Made by a program: the position numbers and the translations under genes
The notes under the pieces: model-generated
Database searches by the model: none
What the model was told of the DNA's origin: nothing
Seen by the model: only the letters and a program-made list of their open reading frames with translations
Shown here: positions 10,529-22,929 of the stretch, piece after piece
How the letters are laid out: each line of letters opens with the position of its first letter
How positions within the stretch are numbered: the stretch's first letter is position 1
Assembly: GCF_947623445.1 (NCBI RefSeq)
Contig: NC_135244.1
Location: 18,662,860 to 18,726,859 of the forward strand
Reading direction: 5' to 3'
DNA length: 64,000 nt
Source: Clavelina lepadiformis
Lineage: Eukaryota; Chordata; Ascidiacea; Aplousobranchia; Clavelinidae

Positions 10529-12768
10529 ATGGCTTTGCATGTTGCTGTTTATGGAGGAAGTGGTGCTTTAGGAAGGACAATAGTGAACTTCTTTAAATCC
10601 GGAAATCATGTACGGTCATGTTTTATATGTTTGTTGTATTTGTTTCAATATTTAGTTTGCTATTTTACACCAATTGGGATATGAAAGGTTTTAGTGGAAA
10701 ACCAAGTGTACATCGTATTTCAGTAATTTGTTATTATGACTTAAATAATAGCAATAGCTGCAATACATTGTTTTCATGTTTTAGAAGTTTTTGAATATTC
10801 TGTTATTTCTTCAGGTGGTTACATCGATTGACCTTATGCCAAATGACTCAGCTGACCAGAATGTGGTAATTAAAAACACAGCATCATGGCCTGAGCAGCA
10901 TAAGGAAGTTGCTGATGGGATGGCATCAGTCTTGGGAGAGAAAAAAATTGACGCTTTGTTTTGTGTGGCAGGGGGTTGGGCCGGTGGAAATGCTTCCAGT
11001 AAAAGTACGTATTAAAAGTATGAGTTTGTTCCACATGGTTAATTCCATGGTAATATGCAAAATTTTATTATTATTGTTCTTATCTAGTTTGACGTTTACT
11101 TTACGGTCTTAGTGTATAACGATAAGCGCTTCTGCTGTTACAAAAAGAGTTTTTTTGTAGTTTGTTTTAAGAAGCAGTTGAATATAAGGTATATATAGCC
11201 TAGTGGGGTTAAAAAAACTTTTTTGTAAAATTTGGCCAGCTCATTTGGCTTTTCAGATAAATTTATAATTTTTTCCGTGCTAATACATCTTATAAAACAT
11301 GTTTAATTTCACTAGCATTTTCTTCATAGGCGTCTATGAAAATCTATTTATTGTCAAAAGTTTGCTGTTTTTAGTTTGCATTTTGCAAAATAAAAAACAT
11401 GACACCACCCAGTGGTAAATGTTTTTTAATAAATGGTTTGGCTCACTCTCATATATGCCGTAGATTATATAAAAAACTGCGACTTAATGTGGAAACAAAG
11501 CGTTTGGAGCTCCACTATTGCTGGAAACCTTGCAACAAAGTTCTTAAAGTCAGATGGGATTCTCACACTTACAGGTGCCCATCCAGCAACATCTGGAACC
11601 CCAGGTAAAATTGGAAAACCCGTACAAATTAAGTTGCAACTGCATATAAATTTGTTATTTTACGTTAAGAAAATATGAACACTATTAAGTTTAGGAATTA
11701 AAAAACGAAGCACTTTATTTAGGGATGATTGGTTATGGACTTGCGAAAGCAGCTGTTCATCAGTTGTGTAAAAGTTTTGCTTCTGCATCTAGTGGCTTAC
11801 CTGAAAATAGCTGCACTGTGTGTATTGCACCGTGAGTATTAGCTCAATTTTAAGCTTAGCTGATCACAATTTGGCAATTTTTGTAAACTACAAAATAACA
11901 TTGTATTTGCTGAGTATTGGTTCATGCAGTGTAAACAAAATACATTAAAACGTTAAGTCATTTTCATAACTATGATTTTCATAGTGAGTACATCAGAGTA
12001 GTGACTATTGGTTGAGTACTATGTGGTTTCTATGGGAAATCATTTTGTTTAAAACCAAAGCCTTGTGATAACAAATAGCAAGAGCTGATAGAAACTTTGG
12101 ATGAACTATAAAAATTTCTTTGGGTTTGCAACCGCCATTACTCCAAGAACTACCGTAGTAGTGCTCCTTATGAAAATACTATTGATTGCATTGATTTTTA
12201 AGAATAACGCTGGATACGCCGATGAATCGAAAGGGTATGCCAGATGCCAATTTCACATCTTGGACACCGCTTGAATATCTGGCTGAGTAAGTTAGCAAAC
12301 TTTCATGTTTCTAATGCTTAATATATGTTTCTTCGAAATGTTGCACACATTTGTATTAATACTTTATGTATAATGCTTATTTCAAATATATAGTAGTAGA
12401 ATGACGAATCAGCAATTAATGTGTATCAGAAACGTTTATTTTTTCTAAAAACAGCATCATCAGTTTCTACGTTAAACAAAAACACTACGTAATAGTATAC
12501 ATATAAATATGCGAGATGGAGGCACAGAACAGTTTAACCAGATACAATTTATCAACTAATGTCCAACATTTGACTGCTGTGTATTTTACTTTATATATGG
12601 AAGTAAGAAACACATACGTTAGTTTAGACTTCAGCACAATGATGAATGATTTTGTGTATTAGGTTGTTTTTATCTTGGGCCAATGGTGAAAATCGTCCAG
12701 ACAGTGGAAGCCTTGTAAAAGTACAAACCGAAGCTGGAAAGACAACTTTGACTACACTTTCCATGTAA
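10529..12768 (+). CDS. qdpr: Dihydropteridine reductase
   Basis: Six exons, 10529-10609, 10815-11004, 11464-11604, 11723-11831, 12203-12286 and 12663-12768, join in frame to 236 residues; the human enzyme has 244. The enzyme reduces quinonoid dihydrobiopterin to tetrahydrobiopterin with NADH in the cytosol, recycling the cofactor of aromatic amino-acid hydroxylases. A Rossmann start (VYGGSGALG) is followed by [27 protein letters not shown], the short-chain dehydrogenase pair Tyr142 and Lys146 in [15 protein letters not shown], then TLDTPMNRK and a C-terminus with [11 protein letters not shown]. All splice sites are GT-AG and each phase fits. The N-terminus is a few residues shorter than in mammals. 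Identification is firm. Confidence 0.96.
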
Positions 12769-15131
12769 TGCTGTGTGCCAACTTGGTTCTTCTTGGATAT
12801 TAAACAAACATTCACTTGCTGAGCTGGCTTTGATAATGTTACATATTACGCAATATATTAATGTCTTGGTAAATTTGCACAGGCTTGAAAAGGTTGGAAA
12901 CTTGGCTTGGTAGTAGGGCTGTATATATTATATCTGTTTGAAAGTGTTAACTGGTAATAGGGTGATGAATATGTTGACAATGAGTTTCTTAGCATTTCGT
13001 AAAACTGTATTTTTTGGTTATGATAACACTATGTATTGGTACCGTATAATTTGTGTTAGTTAGTGTTTACCTTGTTAGTCCCTTAAGCAAGTACACAATT
13101 GCTCAATTGCAATCGCCTTAGGCAAGTACACAATTTATGCTCACTGCCATATTTCAATGTATATCACTTTGTTTTAAATTCTATGCTACCCACGACCATT
13201 TTGTGCAATTATTGATTTCTTGTTAATTTGACTGGTACTGCACCATCACGAGAATTATATTAGTGCTATGCAAAGTTCTGTAAACGGTTTAACTTAGCCA
13301 CTTTCTGCTGTGAATGTATTTGCGAGAACTTAGACTGCTTTGCAATAAAAATGCAATATGTTGTCCCACTGCCTTTCCAAATTTTACTAAACAACTCCTA
13401 GATAATAGACCTACCGATCTGCGGGGCAATTACACTTGTGTCGCAATGCCCTACGCGGTCAAAAGTGGCGTATTAAACACGGGAGCTTAGGGCTGCTGAA
13501 ATAAAATGGTTTATCTATAATTTGGGATAGCGTTTGAAGGGTAAGCGGCAACCTTCCCTGTTCCCTGGAAACGAGCTTTGACACAAATCTTTCTACAATA
13601 CAGATAGGTTGCTACATATTTTTGGGGCAACATTTTTTTCGAATCTTAACTGTGCCATTATAAACCACTATAGGTTTTCGTTTGAATTACAAAATATTCA
13701 TTGGATGATGCAGTAGATGAGTAGAATGACGGCACCTGAAAGCCTAAAAAGGATTTAAGCATGTATTCAAACAAAAAGTACCGAATCAAAGATTCTGTGT
13801 CTATCGGTTCACTGACGAATCTTGGTAGCCATGATTGAGCACCTGAGCGGTAAGAAACCATAGCCCGGTTTAAGTTGCGTAAACGCATTCCACAATTAAC
13901 GCAAGTGGCGTAGCCAGAAAAAAAATTAGGGGCGGGGCCAAATAATTCATGAGCTCAAGGGAACTGCAAAGTGTTTGTTTTAAGACACGGCCACCTGATG
14001 TAGAAGCCCATAGTTAGAAAAATTGGGGGGCCATGGCTCCTTTCGCCTCCCTGGCTACGCCTATGAACTGTGCAACTGCTATCGCCAGAGTTAGGGTCTT
14101 GCATTTTTTTCACTTTTCCAGTTTTTGTTTTTTAATTAACAAGCAAACACAAAATTTTTAAAAGGAATAGGCTAATGAAAAACAGCAGATACGAAATACG
14201 ATATATATTTATCGGGTCGTTTGCACAAGAAGAACAGTAAAATTTCCAAAGACAAACAAAAGCAACGGCATTTCTGACCACTTTAACCACACCGCAGCTG
14301 ACCCAGTTCAAAAATACCTGATATCACAATATCTGTTAATGAAGTACCGTTCAATGCCAACCTTCGTTTGATTCGATACGGGTTTGTTACAAATTTTAAC
14401 AAATTTCAAGTTATTCATACCAATTTTGTTTCCTTGCGATTTCAATTTTCCAAAGTTTGGTAGAGTGATAGCTTAATTTTAACAAATCGTCTGCTAGTTG
14501 GCGCACTTTTACTTTACAACTTTGCTGCTATGGTGATTGAAAGCCAAGTTTTCCTCTAAACCAGAACGTGCGGTATAGGCTAAGCAGCTAGGTTGTCAAA
14601 ACTAAAAAATAACAACTGAATAAGTTCCTGAAACGTAAGCTGTAGTTTATAATTTCAAGACTCATTATTCATATATTATATTATTATTCAAGAATATTTG
14701 AAATATCATTAAGGAAATTATACTCCTTTGTCTATGGCAATTGCGTATAGAAGTAGGCTTATCTGTTTGCATGGTTATTAGGTTGCTATTGTATTGTATT
14801 GTTTATTTTTTTCCATTAACTGTGCGGAGCGAAAGTTACGATGCAAACCGTTGTAATTATAGCACAATAGTTTATTACCATAGTTTTAAGCCCATTTAGG
14901 TTAACCTTAAAGTAGCTTACAATTGAAGAAGCTTCAGTTGTCAGGTGATAAGTATTATTTTTGTATGGATTTTAACTTTTTTGTTAAAACTTTGAAACGA
15001 ATGAATGAATTTACTATTTTTAATCAACGAGTAGTTTTGATACAGGCCTAGATCACAAATTTAACGGTAGTAGGCGTATAACATACGGAAGTCTTAGTTT
15101 CAAACCTGAAACAAAACCGAATATTTTCAAA
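12769..15131. other. Intergenic DNA between QDPR and CFAP141
   Basis: The first part is likely the QDPR 3' UTR; an AATAAA lies near 13345. A short inverted-repeat element lies at 13902-14066. I saw no coding exon in the rest. The minus-strand frame at 13658-13888 is not recognisable. Confidence 0.5.
13902..14066. mobile_element. Short TIR element with GGCGTAGCCAG ends
   Basis: AGTGGCGTAGCCAG at the left and CTGGCTACGCCTATG at the right are inverted repeats about 160 bp apart, enclosing G-rich sequence (GGGGCGGGGCC and GGGGGGCCATGG). This end pattern is common among short non-autonomous DNA elements of animals. No clear target duplication is visible and the superfamily is not assigned. Confidence 0.6.
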
Positions 15132-15494
15132 ATGAGTATGAACATGTCTTTACGTTTCGAGGTTGCCAATCAAGGTGGGAATTTGCAAAAGTCTCTGAAT
15201 CATGAAAAGGATCGAATTCTAAAAGATGAGTTGATGGCTGAGCGGGTACTGCAGGTAACCACTGAACAGAATGTCAATTTAAAAGCTGAGTGGTCAGAAG
15301 GTTTGGAAGAAGCTAGCCGAGTAAAGAAACACAGACTTAACAAAAAAGAAATGAACCAAGAACTTTCAAACGCCAGGAAAGCCCTTGTTGCTGTGAGAAG
15401 AGCTGCCTTGCGAGACCTTCTAGAAAGCGACCATTCAATGTATGAAGAAGAATTGCACAAAATAGGGAAGGCATTTTATGTAAAGCGTACATGA
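15132..15494 (+). CDS. cfap141: Cilia- and flagella-associated protein 141
   Basis: A single open frame of 120 residues begins MSMNMSLRFEV and ends GKAFYVKRT. The C-terminal third, with VAVRRAALRDLLESDH and EEELHKIGKAFYVKR, matches the pattern I remember for human CFAP141 (C1orf189), which has VRQAALHQLFEKEH and QELNQMGKAFYVERF. CFAP141 is a small helical microtubule inner protein of the doublet microtubules of motile cilia. The protein here is highly charged and helical, as expected. There is no intron in the coding part. It lies 343 bp upstream of TSNAXIP1 in the same orientation. The upstream ATG at 15132 was chosen as the first in frame; a start at Met3 or Met5 is also possible. Confidence 0.85.
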   Translation: MSMNMSLRFEVANQGGNLQKSLNHEKDRILKDELMAERVLQVTTEQNVNLKAEWSEGLEEASRVKKHRLNKKEMNQELSNARKALVAVRRAALRDLLESDHSMYEEELHKIGKAFYVKRT

Positions 15495-15765
15495 ATTGAA
15501 AATTTCTGTTATTAATTTGTGTACGTGCTGTTTCTATATACTGTAACTGTCAAAGCATTTATCTTTTTGCTCTGAGGAGTTTTGTGCATTATTCGTAAAC
15601 AAATGAATTTGTTTTATCGGTATTAGGTTTTTGTACAACTTTAGACAAGTTTTTAAATCTTTATATATGTTTTTCAACAAATGTAGAAATGGAAATATTT
15701 TCTCTTCATGTCCAAAACATTTATGCATACAGTATATGGTATAATGTTATCGCGTTTTGTGAAAT

Positions 15766-15780
15766 ACAATTTCTTTTTAG
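15766..15780 (+). promoter_or_regulatory. Strong unpaired splice acceptor upstream of TSNAXIP1
   Basis: ATACAATTTCTTTTTAG ends at 15780, 57 bases before the TSNAXIP1 start codon. No matching donor is evident in the short gap after CFAP141. It may accept a spliced leader in trans or a non-coding first exon in cis; the sequence alone does not decide. Confidence 0.45.
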
Positions 15781-15837
15781 GAAAATGTGCTTAGTCTTAG
15801 TGAACCAAACTCACTTAAAAATTTTCTGTGATTGAAT

Positions 15838-18800
15838 ATGTCTGTAAAACTGCCAAAGATTCCACCTATTGAACCACAACAAAACAGAACTGATAATTAC
15901 CAGGATGTTGCTATTCCACAAGCAGTTAAAACATCTACCTCGTACAAACTGTCTGGGATAAATGCCAAAGTTTGTGGTCATTTTGTTGAATATTGTAAAC
16001 ACCATGCTGTTTAGTGTGTTGTCTATTGCTTAAAAATGTAATGGTGAAAGAAATTTAAAATTTTGCTATATCTGATATATGTACTAAAACTGTGATATCA
16101 ATATTTTTTTGTAAAGCATTTATTGCCAACTGAAGAAAGTTTACGCCCTAACCAGGACACAAATTCTGGTGAAATAGAAACATGGCCTGCATATGCTAGT
16201 CGCAGTGTTTCTGATACAGGTTTAATTGGAAAAAGTTTCAATAAGGATTTAATGGTTGTAAAAGTAAGTGTTGTTATGATGCCAACATGCTATACCATGG
16301 ATTACAAGTTACCTCAGTTTTGTTCGCATTACATGAAATTGTATTTTTTTTTTAGAAATCAGTACTTCCCAAGCCAAAGTTCTTGTCAGCACTTGAGACC
16401 TATGTTCGAAAAGAGATTGTTCAGCTGGATTGCACAGATCCAGAGCCCAGCGAATTGAGATTGCAAGCATATCGTGAAGTTTTTGAATATTTAATTGAAG
16501 ATTTCAAAACATACCAACCTCTTTTGTCTCAGGTTAGCTAAATGCAAATAAATGTTTTAGATTGCTCATATTTAATTTGGACTCCATAAAATTACTTCTT
16601 ATTTAGATTAAGAGTGAATATGAAAAAATGCTGAGTCACCATCGACAAAGAATACGTGAATTAGAACCATTGAAAGCAATGTTGATAACAGTGTCTGAGC
16701 AATGCGATCAAAAGATACTGAAAATACGAGAGGAAGTATGTCAATACACTTGAAATGTGCTGATAACGACTATGATAATTAATTCAATAAGAGACAGCTT
16801 TTTGCTTTTAGGAAAGGCAAGAAATATTGGTACTTCGAAAAACCAAAATGGATCTTCTAAAATACATTGACAACATGAGAGAAAAAGAAAATGCCTTGCA
16901 GGCTCAAGTTGCTAAACTTCAAGAAGACTTGGCAGTTGAATATAAAAAGTAAGTGTTTGGTCTTTGTTGCCTGTTATCAATGTTAATCTTTGTCTTTTAT
17001 CAACGTCTATTAAAATCATTTAATAGTTTCTGGTTGTGATCCAGGTATCGAAATGAATGTGACATGCGAAAGCTTCTAATTTCGGACATGAATGATCTGA
17101 GACATCAGCAAGAAGACCTCAAGCGAGCAGCTGGCCAAGGAATAATTGATGCTGATGATGACCCAATTCGCCTAAAACTGGCACTTAAAGTAAGTCTCAA
17201 TAAACGTAAATTGATAAGGTGTAAAAATGCTATTCCACCAAAAAAGACTGATGCATTACGAACATGATTACATGGTGTGAATGTGATTTTTAAATTATTT
17301 CTTTTTAGGTTGCAAAAGATGACTTAACACGGCAAGCAAATGAGCTGACAAGGATTCAAGCTGACTATGGAGACGTTGTACCAAGACGTGACTTCCAAAT
17401 GCTCGAAGCAAAACATGTAGAACTTGAAGAGAAACACAAACAATTAGTTTCAGACTTTCAAGGCTTGAAAGAAGAACATGACACTCTCTTAGATGTGCAC
17501 AAGCAGGTGTGAAGGAGATAGTTGCAACAATAAATTCTGGAGATGGAGTAATAATAAATTACGTATAAAAATTTGTAGGTTTTAGAACAAAGAGATGAAT
17601 TTTACACTGAAGCTGAAACACTGCGGCGAAGTGCAACCCCAAGGCCACAATGGAGTAAATGTGGTGAAATTGTTCCTGGTATGTCAGCATACTAATTATG
17701 AACTTTTCTGAAATTCTCATAAATTGAAACATTTGATATACAGTTACAGTTCATATATGTGCTTTGTATAAATGAATACAGCCGGACCTGATCATTGGCA
17801 TGAAACCACATCAGGGAAGAGAAGTGCAGAGATTCTTGAGGCTTTACTAAATGAATTCCAATCTGGTGGAGCTCTGGGTCCCGATTCCCTTGACGGAAGA
17901 GGAACTGGTGATGATGTTCCAAAGTATGAAACCTGTTCATTTTTTTCCATAAAGATGGCTTTTTCTTCTGTAATAGCGTTTTTGATAACAGTTGAGTTCT
18001 GGACAAAAACTAGAGACCAGTAATCATCAATTTTAAGCTGCAATAAGCTGAGAAGCATCCAAGAAAATATTTTGAGTTCCAACACAAGATGTTGTCACAA
18101 ATAGAATAGAGATTATTCCACATCAAATAGGTTTTAAGAAATTAAAAGATTAAGTTGTGGCTGTCAACTAAATTGCACTAGGATGGCAAAGGCCGGTTAC
18201 ATTCAGCTCAAGTGTAAATCAGTGAGAGCTGATAAAAACATGTGTTGCTATTTGCTAGAATATGTTGAATCATATATCAACCGATTTGGTGTTATTTCTA
18301 GGGCAGTCGGTCTTATTCTTGTGGCAATTGGTTTTATACCTACATTGATCTTATTTCTTGAGATTTTAAATGTTGTAACACTATAAAATGATGTAAGATA
18401 AAAGCCATTAATGTATAAAGTTGCATAAAATGAGGTAATAGGTGTTGGAAATCAATGTTCAAGTTAGTGTTGAGATGTAATTAGTACGCCACCACACATA
18501 TAATTACATTGTTGTAAACACAATTTTCACATTTTATTTTAGATTTCTGAGATTCGAAGGTTCTTTCAAAAATCGAAAATTCAAGAAGTCTGAATTGTCA
18601 ATATTGCTTAAAGACATCTGGGCAAGGAAAGTTCAAAGTGATGCAGAACGTGGCAGCAGAGAAAAAATGACAGATTTTCTGCATAGTTTCTTCATGGTAA
18701 CTCTTCCCTAACTTTCTTGACTCTGCCTAAGGCGGACCTCTTGATAACATTGGTATTTGCTTGATAGGAGCGATACGGCAATCACGAAGAAATGGCTGCT

Positions 18801-19936
18801 GAATGGGGCTACTCCTTGTTCGAAGCGTTGAATAACTTCAAAGATGAACCTCATGTAAACGTACTCTGGAACGTTGTGAATGATGAGGGTATTTACTTCA
18901 TATTTATTACACATGCATTTTGGTTTTAAATATATCTGTGTTTAACAATACTCTACTAACACTGGGATGAGCGATGGTAATAATGCATATTGCTTCCCAT
19001 GAATTTTGCATGATTTCCATGTAGGCACAGAGGACTTACATTACCATCAGATGGACACCATTAAAAACGTAATGGTTGAACTGCAGAATGTGGATGATGA
19101 AAAAACTGGTAAGCAAGCACAAATCTAGTGTATTACCAACAAAATATTCTTGGAAAAGCTATAGATTTAGACATAGATGACTGGGAATGGTAATGAAAAA
19201 GGTTTCTAGCAGTTGAAACTATATAATAGTATAAATTAAACCCCTTTTTTCTTTTTTAGGCCACATTTCAGAGGGCCTCTTTATAAACGCAATGCACTCA
19301 GCATTTCCTTTCAAGAGTGAAGCCAGCAAGGAAGCATTAGTTGCAGCGGCTCTGGAAGAGTTAGAAGCATCTGCTGAAAACATAGAATACAATGTAAGCC
19401 CTAGCCCCAAGTACAGCTTAAATCTCAAGTGGCTTATAAATCACAATCAAGTGTATGACCTATTGCTGATGTCCAGGCGCTTTTTACCGAAGATGAGGAG
19501 GGACATACGGGTCCATTTTTAAATCTCCTAAGAACCCAAGGCGACGAGGAAAGAGATACATACATCGAAGAAATCATGAAACAGTTAGAAGGAATGGAAC
19601 AGGTATTGAAAGAAATATGATTTAACACTTTGTAAGGAATAGGGGTTATGGGTCAATTTAACCACGGACAACCCATCTGTGGGGTGAATTGACCAACCAT
19701 CGCAAATGGGGATTATTGTGATTGTTTTCTTCATTTTTAAGGTTCCTGTTAATGAGCTCAGAAGTACGCTAATGATGATTGACCCTGTGATAAATCAAGA
19801 ACAAATAGTGAACTACCTTCAAATTGCCTACAAATGCACCTCACCAGAACTACAGGACGCAGAACCATGCGATAATAAAATTATTCAGGAAAGGATGAAG
19901 AACGGTGGTGTCCACAGAGTTGGAGCAGTTTACTGA
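15838..19936 (+). CDS. tsnaxip1: Translin-associated factor X-interacting protein 1
   Basis: Fifteen exons join in frame to 706 residues: 15838-15969, 16117-16263, 16356-16532, 16607-16735, 16812-16948, 17045-17189, 17309-17506, 17579-17678, 17782-17923, 18543-18696, 18768-18888, 19025-19108, 19260-19393, 19477-19602 and 19742-19936. Landmarks shared with the vertebrate protein are LPKPKFLSALETYV, LQAYREVFEYLIEDFKTYQP, REKENALQAQVAKLQ, YGDVVPRRDFQMLE, PRPQWSKC and, near the end, LMMIDPVINQE and VHRVGAVY. Residues of about 130-350 are coiled coil. Vertebrate TSNAXIP1 binds translin-associated factor X, is testis-enriched and is linked to the sperm tail and cilia; the exact role is unclear. Exon 1's donor (gtttgt) is the weakest splice site. 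An AATAAA at 20189 probably ends the transcript. Confidence 0.93.
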
Positions 19937-20972
19937 CCTGTATTTGGGGCTTAGTTGTAGCTTCACCAAACAAAATATCTCCTTTGTTTGGATTTTGTGT
20001 GAGTTAAATGATAACTTTATTGTATTCGCCCAAAGCACAATACTTGATTGCAGTGAACACAAGTGAGGTCTTAATTTTATACTAGAAAATTCCACTTGAA
20101 TGATTTGTAAACATATTTTGACATGTTTCCTTTCTACACTTGGTCATTTGTGCTTTCTGTAGTTACATGCCTGTTGCGTATTTACTAAAATAAAACCGCC
20201 GACAATATGTTATTTCTGTGAACCTCAACCTAGTCAAAAAAAAATGAAATCTAAGTTTTATTGATAAATAATAGCTTTGTTACAATGAAAACTGTGAATA
20301 CAATTTGTTATCCCACTTTACAACATAATCCTTGTTGAGAAATTACTGTATATTCCAATCCAAAGAATATATACTTTTGGACAGTGGTGTGTGAAAATGT
20401 CTATGTCTCAAATTGATCCATTAGTAATGAATCATTACCGTTATACTATTGGACACTGCCTCATGTGAAAAGTGTTGCTATTTGTATGACACCACTAGAC
20501 ACAGGTAATGTACATTCTGTAATTTGATCATCGTACAGCAATATGAAAATATGTCAATTGTGCTAATCAACTTGTAGGGCTGCAACAGAGTACAAACTGA
20601 ATAACAATAAAATTTAACAAAAAGCAATGCATGCCTTGGAGTAGATTTAGCCGCTATATAATTATTATCTCGTCACAATTGTGAAAAATGCATTGGCAGT
20701 CACAATCAGTTTGTGATCTATCTGGTAATAACTAAAAAGAATTATTTACAAGCCTCGCAATAGATGTTAATGCGTGGAAAATGCATGGTATTTCTTTATG
20801 CCCAATGGTAGGCAGCATGGTATAACAGGCTCTATGCAATGCTGGACATTATTACTTGCTACCATACTTCCGCACAGACCACACCGTGGCGTTCTAATAA
20901 CATCAGTCATTTATTTTTGCCTGCTCAAGGCCAAGGTTGTTTCGACTGATGTACGCTTGCTCGGTGTTTCTG
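19937..20972. other. Gap between convergent TSNAXIP1 and the RRM gene
   Basis: This holds the TSNAXIP1 3' UTR with its AATAAA at 20189 and, from the other side, the probable 3' UTR of the minus-strand RRM gene (a TTTATT, i.e. reversed AATAAA, near 20908). No coding exon was seen. Confidence 0.5.
20189..20194 (+). terminator. Polyadenylation signal, probably of TSNAXIP1
   Basis: AATAAA within ACTAAAATAAAACC lies about 250 bases after the TSNAXIP1 stop codon, at a plausible distance for the end of its 3' UTR. Confidence 0.5.
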
Positions 20973-21677
20973 TTAAAACCCGCTGGCGGTGTTGTTTCCT
21001 CCACCGTAATTCACAGAGTTATTGTATGGCTGGCTTTGTTGATAAGAGTTTTGATTCTGTTGGTATCCTTGACCTTGGCTTTGCTGATTTTGCTGATAAC
21101 CTTGACTTTGGTTTTGTTGGTAGCCAGTGTTTGCTTGAGAACCCTGCTGCTGCTGACCTTGTTGTTGGCCCTGCTGGGCTTGCTGGCCGCCCCAGCTTTG
21201 AGCACCACCCCAACCATATGCCTGGGGCCAGTAACCCTGGCCTGAACCCCAGCCACCATATCCTTGTTGATTCCATCCACCGTATCCCGCATTTGGGTAA
21301 CCCTGGTAGTAAGCGTTTTGCTGTTGCTGTGCGTAGCCCCCGTACCCTTGGCTTTGTTGTGAGTTGTAGTTATTGTTTTGCTGGTTTCCACCCCCACCTC
21401 CGCTACCACTGCTACCACCACCTTTCCTTTCGGCATAATTTACAACAATTGGTCGGCCGAGAATTGGTTTGTGATTCATTTCTTTTATTGCTAACTCAAC
21501 GGACTGCTTGTCTTTGAACGTTATAAAACCAAATCCTCTTGATTTCTGCGTCTCTTTGTCACGTAGCAGAACTGTGTTGAGGATTTCTCCATAAGGTCTA
21601 AAGGCATCTTCTACATCTTTTTCTGAAGCATTGAAATCAATGCTACCCACAAATATTTTACAGCTAACGTCATCCAT
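20973..21677 (-). CDS. Single-RRM RNA-binding protein with prion-like G/Q/N/Y tail
   Basis: One unspliced frame of 234 residues. Residues 6-84 form an RNA recognition motif, with RNP2 KIFVGSI at 7-13 and RNP1 RGFGFITF at 47-54, so RNA binding is expected. Residues 85-234 are almost only Gly, Gln, Asn, Tyr, Ser and Ala, with repeated GYGGW, QQQ and YQQNQ units and a poly-Gly run near residue 90. This is a prion-like segment of the kind that drives granule formation. The layout resembles the cold-inducible and glycine-rich RNA-binding proteins (CIRBP/RBM3, hnRNP A-like with one RRM), but the RRM is not clearly one ortholog, so no symbol is given. An acceptor-like TTATTTCTGCAG lies 12 bases before the ATG, pointing to a 5' UTR exon or trans-splicing. 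Confidence 0.9.
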   Translation of the reverse strand: MDDVSCKIFVGSIDFNASEKDVEDAFRPYGEILNTVLLRDKETQKSRGFGFITFKDKQSVELAIKEMNHKPILGRPIVVNYAERKGGGSSGSGGGGGNQQNNNYNSQQSQGYGGYAQQQQNAYYQGYPNAGYGGWNQQGYGGWGSGQGYWPQAYGWGGAQSWGGQQAQQGQQQGQQQQGSQANTGYQQNQSQGYQQNQQSQGQGYQQNQNSYQQSQPYNNSVNYGGGNNTASGF

Positions 21678-22719
21678 ATTTTAAACCTACTGCAGAAATA
21701 ATGATTGACGGGTTTAAAAAAAAATTTTAAGCACAAAATTGCATGGCAAATAGCCACTTCTTAACTAAGTAAAGCAAAACTTCAAAAAAAAAAACACATT
21801 GCTAAATACTTTAATAACAAAAACATCCAGCGACAGAAATTTCATGCAGTTACATGTTACTACTACCATAGACACCCACCCCAATTTTGATGTTCAGTTA
21901 ACCGGTGCAACTCTTTATAAATTCAAATTTTCTTACTTTTAACGTCAATGTTTTGACTTAATTTCTATAGATTAATGGTTTTCAAAACCACCAGCATTGT
22001 CATTGAGGGGGCTGGGCATAAATATCATTGAAGATAATTAGTGCATTGAAATGCATTCAATGCAAAGGCAAAGCGATGATAAGAGAAAAGACAGGGTTAA
22101 TTTCTGAAAACGCCTCAAGTATGACATAACAATTGCATTTTTCCTGTTTAATGTGGTCACTGGTGATGTGTCCAGCCAGTTACCTGTATTAAACTGCAAA
22201 ACGTAAGTCCAGAGAATGGATTCAACTCTTGTACGAGCAACTTCTACTTCTGTAAGCAAACTTGTGTTTGCTTATGTCACTAATAAAATACAGAGATTGA
22301 TTTCGTGTGGGACCGTTTTGTCTAGGAATAACTTGTAGCATGGCATACTCGCAATATGATAAAAAAATTTTACTGCACCAAATGCAACAGTCTACTACAG
22401 TTACAAATTTTTTTGTTGTACCAAAATACAATATTCGATATTAACAGTATTGTGACTAAACCAAACGTAATTAAATTAAGCGTTCTTGCAGCAGCAAAAT
22501 AAATTGCTAACTCATTACTCGTTTTCACTTTACTACTCATGTACACAACTATAACAATACGAGCATGTAACAGAACAAAAGAATTTTATTCTCTGATTCA
22601 AAAAGTAATGAAGCGAGGGAATCAATTAACATAATTTATCCTTATTTTGGCATCAAAGGCATCTCCAATGGAGTGGTGACTGATAACAATCATTCATAAA
22701 TCGTATTCTAAAATGAATA

Positions 22720-22800
22720 CAGTAGACTATGTCAATTATGATCTCTTTGGGACCAGACCATTTTGGTCATAATATTGGAATGGCCAAAATGACCGAAGCT
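22720..22800. mobile_element. Pogo/Tigger-like terminus or fragment
   Basis: After a TA, the sequence CAGTAGACTATGTCAATTAT followed by GATCTCTTTGGGACC has the terminal pattern of pogo-like elements. No matching far end with a TA flank was found, so I call only a fragment, and the inner boundary is uncertain. Confidence 0.4.
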
Positions 22801-22929
22801 GACTGAGTGGCACATAACACCTTAATTTACAGCTCTTTAGCTGCTGTAGTGTCCTGGTTTCAGTGACATTTTTCGTCTGCAAAAAAAAGGTTTTTAAATG
22901 AGCTTATGGTTGATCTAAAACCAAAGAAA

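Noticed and set aside
20774-21517. Plus-strand 247-codon frame
   Set aside because: It is antisense to the RRM gene; its length is caused by the skewed G/Q/N codons of the repetitive tail.
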